From Chlorokybus atmophyticus (lineage: Eukaryota; Streptophyta; Chlorokybophyceae; Chlorokybales; Chlorokybaceae), in contig RHPI01002048.1 in NCBI GenBank assembly GCA_009103225.1, positions 26,705 to 90,704 on the forward strand: a stretch of DNA of 64,000 nucleotides, read 5' to 3'. Both the position numbers and the translations under genes were made by a program. Under the pieces are notes generated by a model. The model was not told where the DNA came from. It saw only the letters and a program-made list of their open reading frames with translations, and ran no database searches. The stretch's first letter is position 1. Each line of letters opens with the position of its first letter. Positions 22,701 through 34,176 of the stretch are shown piece after piece.

Positions 22701-25700
22701 TCAAACGGGCACTTTGTTCATCTCGATCAGCCCATCCTCAGCCTCTTCATTGGTGGCCACTTGGCTAAAGTCACCCCGTTGTTGGCTGCTCGCACGCTTC
22801 ACGTAGTACCGATGCCCTAGCAATCCCGCAACCACCAGCACAGCACCCAACACAAGGCCCAAAAGCGCAGCAAGGACAACTGCACTTACTCCAACCACCT
22901 TGTCCTTGGGCCTGTAGCCATGACGAAGTTATCAGGTAAGTACTTAACCATCAAATGGCATAACTAACCAGGGAAAGAAGGGAACACACCGCACTACTCC
23001 AGACAGAAGTTACATCAACATCATGTACAACATGACTCAAGGTAGGTCTTACCTTAACTCCTCAAACGGGGAAACGGTACGGACAGACTCGACATGGTAT
23101 GAGCCGAACTGGCTGTCCAGCTGAAGCTTTTGCAGCCCTTGGACAATGCGGTCGGTTGTTGTGGCATCCAACAGGTCACCTGCTCGCTCGGCTGTAATCA
23201 TATACGAGACGTCCACATTATCATCGTACGCCAACAGCTGAATCTGAAATGGGTAGAGCAACCAATTAGGGTCATGGCTGCTTGTAGTTACCGTAGCATC
23301 TCAACTGCAATTAAAGTTGGTTGAACATACCTGCGAGGGGCTCAGTTGAAGCTCCCGAGCAACGTTGCTTCTGAAAGTTTCCAGCCGCTGCGTGAACGCC
23401 TCCAACGGCATAGAAAGCTTCATGTGCACCAATACTTGCGTGGCACAGCCATTGCATGCTGCCGGTTCAACAACAAATTCAGTTTGCAGCCAAGGCGTGT
23501 GTAGAAAGAACAACACCTGCTGTGCACGCCAATAACATGGGAAGCACTTACGAGGTGCGCTTGCGGGTGGGAATGCATCCCCCGTCGCGTTCGTTGTGGG
23601 TGAAACAGCAGGTGGCTGCACACCAGCGTCCGAGCTGGTTGAGGGAGTTGGAGGCAGCAATGCCGGAGGAGAGGGAGGAGGTGGGCCGGGAGCTGGCGGC
23701 GGAGAAGGCACTGTTGACGACAATGGCGCAAGCGAGCCACAGTCTGCTGCGGTGAAGCCGATGCGGCTGTTGCGCCTATCGTAGATGATAAGCTTGTCCC
23801 GCACAGCTATGCCTGCAGATATCGGAAAAAAATGCTTGTTGGTACATGTGTTTCAAGTAGATGTTATTGTCAAGCACCAGGCCCTCACCGCAACTCACCT
23901 CCGATGAGTGTTCCATCACCAAAGTTGTTGAAGATGCCAAGGCAGTATGCCCCCGGGGTCACCGAGTGCTTAAAGAGGTAGTTGACGGGGAACAGCTCCA
24001 GCCTCGCATTGCCGTCAAATTCCATGTAAAGAGTTGGGAAGACGCTCCCGAGCATCCTCTCGTCCTCGCCGGCATTGCCGAAGCAGATGTCCTCATAGCT
24101 CGCGTCCGGCCCATCCACAGCAGGCAGCTGAATCACTTGCTTCAACTGCATGCATGAAGCCACTATCAATTGTGCGGTGCAGAACCATGCGCACAACATG
24201 CTGTTTAGATGCACGCCTCAATGAAGCTCACCCTGTTGACGATTGCCTCAAATGCAGGTGCTGGGATGTAGATAAATGTGGTCCCACTGTCAAGCACCGT
24301 GCCATAGCTCTGCAGAAACGTGTAGGAGGGGAGTGACAGAGCTTCCCCTTCAACGCCCATGCCGACCGTCCTCAGAGTGTAGTATGATGGGTGCCTGCAC
24401 AAGAGCGGACACTACGTGAACAACTTCACAATCCCAGTCAGACCCACTAACAGTCTGTACTTGCACTGTTAATACATTGGTGAAATGCACATTCACACCA
24501 CAAAAATCACAACACTACTTACTGTGCGTTTTGCACAAGTGGGGTGTAGATCACATCACTCGTGCCAACTGGCAAGTCGTCGCCAAAAATAATAGCCCCT
24601 CCTCCCTCAAAGCCACCATAACACAGCGAGAACACGTCTTCCATAACACCGGCCTCCCTAAGTTGATTGACAACGGATATGTCACCCACACCCAACCCCA
24701 TGATACCATCCGCCAGTTGGTCGTGAATGTCACCAGTTTCCGCGGTCTCACATCCAAACAATATTCGAACCTGCACGCACAATAAGGTCAACCGGGATGC
24801 CATTGCAAACATAAGTGTGTTATGACGTTGGGTTAGTGATGGATGACTGCAGTATGACATTGCCTCATTGTAAGCAATTCAATACCTCGCCAATTGGGCC
24901 GCCAACAGCAAGCATGTCGGATACGAGCAGGCCGCTGGAGGACGACTCTTCAGCATAGTGTCGCCAGTAAGTGCATTCTTCAGATCGCTGATCTGCAGCC
25001 GGGCATTTGCCTGCGCTGGCACGGCACTGCTGCGATTTGCAGCTCACCGCTTCGTAAGTTGTTGATGCCGCTGGGTTAAACTTTTCATCCTGCAGATGAG
25101 CCATATTGTTTAGACATGTTCTACTCAACACCATGCTTCCGGCGGCTAAGCATGCACTTGTGCAAACAAGATCTGCCATGAAGCGCCTACGTATCCTCCA
25201 ATGCATATGCAGACAGCTGAAGCTTGTGCAACAGGCATTAACGCCACAAGACTCTTCATATAGTCGTTCTTCTCTTGTATTGTACTTAGGCGTGATGAGG
25301 TGCAGCACCATCAATGAATGCAACATTTGGTTGTCCTTTAAGCAAGAAGCGTGACACAGTGCACATTGCAACCAGCTGCATATTGTAGGTATGCGCGTAC
25401 CCAGTGGTTGGAGCCGCAGTTGGTGCACGCGGAACAAGGCACATACGTGATGGTGCTGCCTGTGTCCACAATCACTTGAAACTTCTGGGGCGGTGTGCCC
25501 AAGTGGATGGTCGCATAGTAGTACCTGCATGCAACCATGCACTCAATACTATACTCGAGAGAACACTGCGCTGGCAAAGTGAAGTTATGCTCTCTGTGTT
25601 CCTAGCCATTGTTGCCTGGTATGCGGTACAAAAGCGCCCATGATACGGCGAGTAAGACCGTGTAATGCAAGGTGGTCATGTACATCAACACGAATGCAAC

Positions 25701-26059
25701 CCAACCAATGCGCGGCGGTTGCGATGTGGACCTTCAACACAAGCGCTACAACAAAAGTTTAGGTTTCTGCGAGTTGCGTGTTGAGCAACCACAGCAGCTG
25801 GAAAGCAGAAGCGCAGCACAGTCAAACACACCATTCCGAGTCAGCTGACAATGGAAGCTCACCCAAGGCCACGGACAGAGCCGCTGATGTCCAGGCGGGC
25901 GCTAGCAAGGAGCTCCCTGGCGTTGGGGTGGGCGCCAAGAGCGGTCAGCCTGCGGGAGAGTGGAAAGACCAGCGGGGCGGCGGAGGCGAGGCAGCCCCAG
26001 GCGGCGAGCAGCAGGAGCACCGACACCAGACACGATACTCCCCTAGCTGGTAACGACAT
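22701..26059 (-). CDS. Pepsin-type aspartyl protease with C-terminal membrane anchor
   Basis: Nine exons join in frame to 688 aa: 26059-25863, 25524-25401, 25089-24886, 24770-24523, 24394-24232, 24145-23899, 23812-23331, 23243-23053 and 22911-22701. A signal peptide (CLVSVLLLLAAWGCLASA) is followed by the first catalytic motif DTGST (Asp about 86) and the second DSGTT (Asp about 293). A cysteine-rich insert after the first motif (VPCSACTNC, SCKSQQCRASAGKC) is typical of plant A1B proteases. The catalytic domain ends near GFTAADCG, then comes a proline-rich linker (SPPPAPGPPPPSPP), a beta-alpha region of unknown function, and one membrane helix (VSAVVLAALLGLVLGAVLVVAGLL) with a short acidic cytosolic tail. 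The layout resembles plant aspartic proteinase-like proteins anchored at the cell surface or endomembranes. An upstream in-frame Met at 26092 would add 11 residues before the signal peptide. Confidence 0.93.
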
Positions 26060-28807
26060 GGCCGAGCCGGCCGTGCGGTTCGCCGGCGTCATCAGCCTCC
26101 GCTGCAGCGTCGCCACGCTCACCACCTCATCATTCCACCACCCACTGCGTCTCCAGCAAAAGCACACCAGCCCGGGCTTTCAACTGCTCCTGCAAGCTTC
26201 ACACACGCAAAGCCCACTGTCGACCACCAGCAGCAATGTGACCAACGACCGTAGCGTCTCTACCACCGCCGCAGCCGACGTCCTGGAGGACGACGCCGTC
26301 GCCGCCGCTGCAGCGGGCCGTACTCGTCTACGCACGCTTACGTGCGCGAGATTCCACGTGCGTGGTGTTTTGAGTTTTGCCCCAATGGTGGCGTTAGGGT
26401 TTACGCCAGTAGCGAATGCCTGGCGTTAGGGCTGTTAAAAGATGGAATCACGAGTTTCACTCCTTTGGTTAGAGTCCTTGGTTGACTGCGGTGGTGGCAA
26501 AAAGGCGGAGTGAAAATGAATCTGTGTGTGACGGGCCGTCAGTCTGCCTCCTGAGGCACGACCCATCATGACTTGTTTGGGGTTTGAAGAGCCCCTTTTG
26601 CTAACAGGCCATTGGATGAAAAGGCTCTGGCAGAAAAGTTGTATGACTGCTTTGCATGAGTGTCGCCGTGTGCCGCATGCATCGACAGTCGGAGTTGGAT
26701 GCTGATTGGGTGTCGGCGCACCAGGTGGCATATTCGAGGACGGCATCGCGGCTGTCCGCGGTCATCATGGGTGACTGATGAGAGCGGGTCCTTTGTCCCC
26801 ATTAGTCCCATTAGTGTTGTAAGCTGTAAGCTGCGCACTCACAGGTCACGTGACTCAGACGATGAGCGTGCATGCATGATCTGTCCAAGTGTTGTAGATG
26901 CAAAGTGCACACCACACACAAGCAGTGCCACTAAGCAAACGCAAGCAACAATTACAAGCACAACAGCCAGCGAGAAAGATAATTAAGGCAAGAGCACAAC
27001 TAACTATGTGCACTGTCTAAGTAAATGACAAAGGCGAGGATGAGAGCGGTACAGCAGGCATGGCAAGGGTGGCAAGATAGCAGTGAGCCACCGATGGTCA
27101 CACAATGCATGCATAAAGTAAGCCACAACTCGCGCCGCTTAGAAAGCAAGCTAAAGTTGAAGGCGGGGCGAGATATATAAATGCACAAATGCAACAACCT
27201 AGAGTATATCAGTGCAAACACATTCACTGTCACACACGCACAGTCAACAAAGCAAGCGCACACTTAGCCGAGCAAGCACCATCTTGTTACAAGCTAGCAA
27301 TAAATCAAGCGAAGGGGGCTGAGGTATGTGCCGCACTGTGACAGTGGTGGCGAAAGCATGACGGGTGCTGCATCGTCCAGCAGCGATAGTATCTGCGTAA
27401 GAGGAGGAGGGAGAAAAAGAGGTAGAGGTGAGATCACAAGGCAAACATTGCAAAGACAACATCCACGACCACGTAAATGCTCCGCCCATGAAGTGGTTCA
27501 GCCCAGCGGCCGCCACAAAAAACGGCTGCAGGCATGATATGACCACAGTCATACCACGCAGCAGTAGCACTCAGCAGCAAAGTCACACAGCAAGTTATAC
27601 ACAGCATACACGTGTAGCACATGGTCGAGGAGGCGCTGAAATAGTTACACTCACTCGCACACTGCCTCACATCGCATGCCCAGAATAGGCACGCTCAGCT
27701 AGCATGTGACTTACCTAAAATGATATAACTTTTCACATGGTAGCAAGCACTCATTGAGCAATAGAGCGCTGTGCGCAATCGAAACACGTTAATCATTGCA
27801 GGGCCTTTACAACCACGTGCGTTGTGTGCACTATGTGCACTAGGCTGGGCGGGACGGGGCAGGACAGTTGAGAATGCAATAGCAAGCAGCAAGTAAGCAG
27901 CAACCAACTGGAGCACACATGCACGGGTGGAAGCGGGGCAGGCTGCATGGTGTGCAGACAATGAATGACACGTTGCATAGCGTGCATTCTTTAAATGTGT
28001 TGTCGTACATGTGCATAGGCTTTCCAAGCATAGGCAACATAGCAAACACACGCATAACACATGTTTGCATGCGGGTTGGTAATCCATGTTATTAATCGTC
28101 ATGCATGTCGCCTATTGTCTCGCGCATATCCTGTACAAATCACACACATGCATTTCGATTACCACAGGGCTAAGGGGTAGGGCTTAACTATATGCGCTAT
28201 ATAAGTGTGTGCATGGGGTAAGATGTTCATATCCGATAGTAAGATGCTTAATATACACATCGTAGAAGGAATGGGGATTTCGTGCATGCAAAATTACACA
28301 TGCCGTGTTAACATGCAACGGTGAGCAAAAAATAAAGTATGCAAGAGTGCAATCGTGCATGCTAGCGTGGAAAGAAGTGGCAACATAGATAATTGTCAAT
28401 GTTCAACCCGTGTATGCTGATATACTACAAGCGTTAAGCTAGACATGATTGATTTCCTCAGGGCTTAAGTAACCAATGCAAGGCAATAGACATTGCACCA
28501 TCAAGATGCCCATCAGGCTTGACATTGATGTTGTGAACATGCTCCATCGCGGACATCACTACTCATTGACCGTTGCAGTACAATGCGTACAACCTGTACC
28601 ACATGTGACAGAGAAAGCGCAGTGCATTAAACTATTCTACAAATTGTGCACATGTCATCCATACAGCACGCAACATTTGATAAAGATTGCTTGCTATGGT
28701 TGGCCGCGTGCGATATCTAAGATTATATAACCACTGAGATGTGCTTATGAGTATGTGTACAACGACCCTGAAGCCAGGCCAGATGGAGCACCCAGCTTCT
28801 GTGCGGG
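26060..28807. other. Gene-free spacer between two minus-strand genes
   Basis: The first 370 bases are GC-rich and likely promoter/leader of the protease gene. The rest has no exon with splice or motif support. 26700-26720 nearly repeats 48161-48181. The part from about 27970 is AT-rich and precedes the 3' end of the helicase gene. Confidence 0.45.
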
Positions 28808-31800
28808 TCAGGAGGTCAGTTCAGCTGCACTAACGTACTGACCATGCTGTTCAAAATACTCTACCATGCCCTTTAGGAAAGGGTCGTTGCCAACGGTATC
28901 ACTGTTGCAAATAACAGCACAATGTCGCTGTGCACGTGTCACCGCCACATTCATGCGTCTCTGGTCTTTCAGAAAACCAACCTGTGCGTGCATGACCACT
29001 AATTATATCACAAACACGTAATGCAATTGCTGCACATGCAATGGCGGATGCAACTGACCTCGCCTCTCTCATTGGACCGCACCATCGATATGATGATTGC
29101 TTGCTTCTCGCGCCCCTGGAAGCCGTCAACTGAGCTGACCTCTAACGCTGCCAGCTGCTTGTGTTGCATGCGAAGTTCTCGCAGCGCTCCAACCTGGTGA
29201 CAGCGTTTGTGAGTAGCTGCAAGTGTGCTCCATGTTAGAAGTTAATTGATACATTTTCAATACTCTGCAGAAGAGCGAGTGTTCAATGTGGTGTGCATAC
29301 GCTTCCATTCCAGATGTCAGATTAGCACATTTGATTGGAATATAGAGGCTGCCTACCTGTCCGTTGTAAGGAGTGATAACGCCAATGTTCAACGCGGAGA
29401 CACCACATGACACCAAAGCCAGGGCATGCTTGATGACCAACGCCGCTTCACCAGCATTGAAATAGCTGTCACCATCCTCTTCCCTGCCCTCCTCCATCTC
29501 GCAACTGTAAACAGATCACTCACTCACAGCGCACCAACTGAAGACGCTTGTATGTGACAGCAACCAGAAATAGATACAGTATTACAATGGCACGTTTATG
29601 TACTGCTGCCACAAACAGATGCTTATACCCAGCTGTGTCGATCAGCAACAAAGGATGCTCAGTAACATCTGCCTTTTTGACACCCTCCACATCACAAAGG
29701 CGATGGGATGCCACTTTAGCGTGAGCTGTCACCAATCCATCGTACAGCGCTGCGGATGACCAGCGCATGATGTCGGAATGCATGCGGTACTGCAATACAA
29801 GCACAGCATATTAACTGACGTGGTGTGACTGCAATACATGTAATTGCACAAGACAGAATGCGTGGGGACCTCTAATGCCAGAAATCCTGCCATGTCACTA
29901 AGGGCACACGCTTACTTGGACAGTGAGCATGGCTGATGCGCCACTGTGTTTGGCCATGATGCGCTCGAAAAGGGTCCGCCCAAGACCCTTGCGTTCAGCT
30001 TCGGTGCTCTGAACTGTTGGGGGAAGCTGCAGGTGGTCCCCAGCGAGCACACAGCGCCGGCCCTTCAATTGAGGCAGCATCACATATAAGATCATGGTGG
30101 CACACGCTGCAGCATTGCCCTGAGCGTACTGTGTTTTTGCATGAAGTGTGCAGTTGAGTGCACTGCTTACCTTGAGAAGGGCCGACCAGCATGCGCACTC
30201 CAAGGCTTGTGCAGCCTCGTCAATGACGACCAGGTCAAACTGAAGGCCTTGCAGATGGCGACTGCACCAAGCCATGGTCAAGATGCAAAGTTGACGCAAC
30301 AAATGTTGTTGTTAACAACTAGTCTACCATACCTGCATGCTCCTGTCAAGGTTGTCAGCACGACATCAGCCGCCTTCATGACATCCACAACAGCCTGTGC
30401 TTGCCGCTGTCGTTCCTGTTGACACGATTGCCACATGATGGATAGTTATTAACATGACACATCACATTTAGGCAGGCATTCTTGAACGAAATCAGCATGC
30501 CTCTTTCGCAAGCCGCTTCAACTCGCGACGCAGCTCTCCCTTCTCGCGGCGATCGCGAGACTTCAGCAGCTGTCCATTCAGTTTCTGCGGTTGACGCACA
30601 AGCGTCAATTGATTGCAAAGACAGCTTGTGAAGCTAAGCTCTGTGCATGCATGTACAGTTCGAATGCAACCGACACGGAGCACAGCAGAGCCCCACGCGA
30701 TCTCAACGAACTGGTCAATGTTGCACCGTGTTACGGGTCCAGAGGGATTGTCTTGCAGACACCCAACTCGACCGAAAAGAGAGCAGTGCGTTGCAATAAG
30801 CTAACCTACAGAAAACAGACAGGCACACAGCCACTTGCAGATGCAGCAGCTGGTCCTAATACCTTAATATCTGTTCGTATATCCCGTGCAAGGGCGCTGT
30901 TGTCCGCTCGCAACACCTGTGATAGTGAGCACTGACAATGATAACGCGACACAAGCGAGGAAAGTGCAGCCCACAGCAACTCCCATCGTTCCATCCCCTG
31001 TGACGCGCACCTGTGCATCCAAACAGCTATCCAGAACTGAGGGCAACAACCGCGCCGGATGACCAACACGCACCAACGCGCACCTGCTTGTGGCAAACAC
31101 AGAAAAGACATATATGCACATATGCAACCAGCATGTAGCATGTACAAGTGCAGTGGACCAACTTACTTGTGCCTTGCCAAGCGCTCAACCAGATTGTCAA
31201 CTGCAACGTTGGACGCAGCGCAAGCCAAGATTTTGTTGCCTCGCTTGACAGCCTGGAGGATGACCTGTGTGATTGTACCGCGTTGATTCGCAATAACCGG
31301 TAACAGGTAAGATGAAGGTAGGGCCCGCATCAATCCACTAAGCGCTCACAACCAAAAACACACCTCTACAACAGCAGTCGTCTTTCCTGTGCCAGGAGGG
31401 CCATGTATCAGTGCCGCCTCCTTTGCTGCTAAGGCGCACCTGACTGCAGAAATCTGGAAGTCACAAACAACATCAGACTGCTTGCAGACATCCTGATTGA
31501 GGCTGCATTCATGGTGTGCAGAATAAACAGCTTGTGACAATGGCTTGCACATGGGATGCAGGCTATAGCAATGTGCCTGAGTTAGCACTCATCCTCCTGT
31601 GCAACATTGCACCAACACAAGCGCCATCACCTGTGACTGATCCAAGTCTCTGTTGATTGGTGCAAAGGTTGCGGATTGTGGATGAGAGGTAGGTGAACGA
31701 GAGCCAAATAGCACATCGATAAGATCCGCAGCTGGGCCTTTGTCCTGCGGTAACAAGTCTCAGAAGCTGGACACAGGCAATAGGAGATTAAACCGTTTGC

Positions 31801-33590
31801 ATGCAACTGTTCATAAAGCAGGCAACATGCCTTACTTGGCTGCGCTTGAGATCAGCGAGGGTGTCCTTGAGGATCCGATAAGTGACCTGCAACATATTGT
31901 GTTAATTGCAGACCTCTTGCAAGAGTTTATTGCTTGTCCGGAGAGCATCTTCTTGATTCAGTGAATGCACTCTAGCTCACGTCATTGGCAAGCTTCTCCA
32001 ACTTCAAAGGTGCATCAAGACCCTCTTCTGGAACATCCTCCACCGCGATTGTTATCGCACTGTCCTACAAATACTATGTCAGCCACATGTTGTGATGCAG
32101 TCAACATAGCTCACTAATTATCGAATGTCAGGCGTAACAACCATGCTCATGTTGCTTAGAGACATGAAACAACGGCACAAACCTTCAAGCGATATACAAC
32201 GCCTTGCCCAAGAGGAGGGCTGGAGGCCTCTGCTTTATTCGCTCTCAAGGCAACAACATCATGGACCGTGAACTGCACACGCAGCAACGCAATGTCAAGC
32301 ACATAATAGCTGAACAGCATGCATGTGAAGTGAGGGAGAAGGTGTTCCGGATATGTCACCTTGTGTGGTGGAAGAAGCTCTCCTCGGTTTGGTTCGAGGA
32401 CGAGCACTGTCTTGCCAAACAGGCCTGACTGGTCACAGACCCTGGCTTTGAGTCAGGACAAGATAAGAAAGAACATGACAAAAGCTACTGCAGCAGCGAC
32501 ATACCTGCACGTCTGTGCACTTCAAGTTGAGCAGTGTGCGTCCTCGCTTCAGAGTGCTCTGCACACTTGCGTTTGCAATTGCACTAGCCGCAGCGTCCAT
32601 TTCAGCACTCTGCCCACGCAGCGATTAGTCACTTAATCTTACGCTGATGCATGAGGTAACACAATCACAACCTTCTCTAGGTCGATCAGCGGGAGGGTCT
32701 GTGCAACAAAGTCATCAAGACTCAGTGCCGTGTGGTGCTGAGGCTTCGCATAATGTTGCTTGGTTGAAGCAGCAGGCGCCTGCGGCTTTGAAGCATTCAG
32801 CGCGTTCAACAGCTTTGCGCGAACATCCTGCTGCAGGAACTTGCACATGGCAGCTGCCAGGTCCTCGTTGGCGAAGAACTCGCCTGCTCTACATATGTGT
32901 GACCATCAGCAAACCATTGAGGCTGAAGAGATTGCAAGCTACTGCACTTGACTTCAACCTACCCCACCTGAGCTGTCGATTTCCCAGTGCGTGCCATCTG
33001 TGACATTATCGCGCCACAATGTTATTTGACGGGAGCCCTCGTCGCCCTGACTCTGGTGCCGCAGGCCATGCGCTTCTGCCAACTCTGCATAAACAAGAAG
33101 CGTGTCAGCAAAGATCGCCAGCATATACTGTTAACCTTGCAAGACAACACTCAATCAGATGCAACAAGACGGCGTTGGTTTCAGTAAGGCATGTGACCAT
33201 ACACCCACCATGCAGGAGGGCTCGTTGACGTGCCGACAGCGTCGGTGGCAAGGTGATTCGTGCAATGGGTGAATCGTCTGACGGCGAAGCTGCGCTGTCC
33301 TGCAAACCGGTAGACATGCAATCGGCGTCAAAGCAACAATTAGCCAACATGGAGCATTGCAGATGTAACCACGGAGAAGGACGCGGCGGCTCAGTGCATG
33401 CAAGCAGTGCAACCAGGCAAGGAGCTTGATTCCTGACAATGCCTTCAGATGAGTGAGACTGTACCGTAGTGCTTATTGTTCTCGCTTGCGTGTGAGCATT
33501 AGCTGCTGCGCTGGAAGCCTGGCCTCCGTGCTTGCGGGCAGCCGCCGAGCGCTTGGCCGCCGCTTTGCGCTGCGCTGCTTCCGAAACCAT
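28808..33590 (-). CDS. SMUBP-2-like superfamily 1 helicase with N-terminal R3H domain
   Basis: Twenty-two exons join in frame to 798 aa, running from 33590-33465 through 33299-33209, 33084-32968, 32883-32672, 32609-32505, 32428-32360, 32272-32183, 32064-31981, 31886-31836, 31744-31631, 31453-31364, 31264-31167, 31083-31011, 30916-30863, 30584-30501, 30415-30333, 30261-30171, 30062-29916, 29789-29629, 29504-29357 and 29193-29059 to 28981-28808. Helicase motifs in order: GPPGTGKT (about 371), [18 protein letters not shown] (about 526), [31 protein letters not shown] and [10 protein letters not shown]. The domain matches the Upf1-like IGHMBP2/SMUBP-2 group, an ATP-driven 5'-to-3' helicase acting on RNA or DNA. 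Residues about 60-115 read [16 protein letters not shown], an R3H nucleic-acid-binding motif; in animal IGHMBP2 it lies after the helicase. The first 42 residues are Ala/Lys/Arg-rich. Intron 15 is GC-AG. Confidence 0.95.
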
Positions 33591-34176
33591 GGCGGCGACC
33601 GTCCACGCACCTAGCCGCAATCAGACCCCAAGGCCAAGCCGCACTGGGCCGCAACGGGCGAGCCCAGGCCAGCCCAGGCCAGCCCAGCCCAGGCCAAGCA
33701 AGGCAAGGCAAGGCGAGGCCAGCCGCCGCCACAAAGCCACTGCACACACTGCAGTGCACGTTAGGGCTTCAAAACCAGCGCTAATATCTGTGCGACAATA
33801 TGTTTTTCATAGGCAGGCTGATATCTGCTTTGGCAATGCACACTGCAGTCACAGAGAAGATGCTTTGATCCAGCAGCTGAGTGCACTGTGCACCACACTG
33901 CGGCGGCGGCCGTGGAGGCGGTGTCGGCGTCGTTCAGGTGTGGCTGTAGCTGTGGTCTTCATGTGCAATGTACTTGCATGGTGTGCCTGTTGAGAGCAAC
34001 GGGCAGGTTGGGTGTGCTTTGATCGCCCTTTTTCATGGGCATGCGCAATGCTGCTTGTCACCGCTCGCAGTGAGCGTTTGGTTCGCTTGCCAGCTGGCGT
34101 TTGACGTTGTTTGTATTCATTTTGAGGATGCATGAGCAGGTAGCGAGCACCTAGTGAAGATAAGGGGCTTGACGCC
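33591..34176. promoter_or_regulatory. Shared 5' region of helicase (-) and ChrA (+) genes
   Basis: 586 bases separate the two start codons, so both promoters must lie here. It contains a short minisatellite of CCCAGGCCAG and GGCAAG units at about 33658-33715. No clear TATA box was seen. Confidence 0.5.

Noticed and set aside
23519-23553. 35-base intron (GTAAGT...CAG) in the aspartyl protease
   Set aside because: Too short for splicing and the frame is open straight through; treated as exon.
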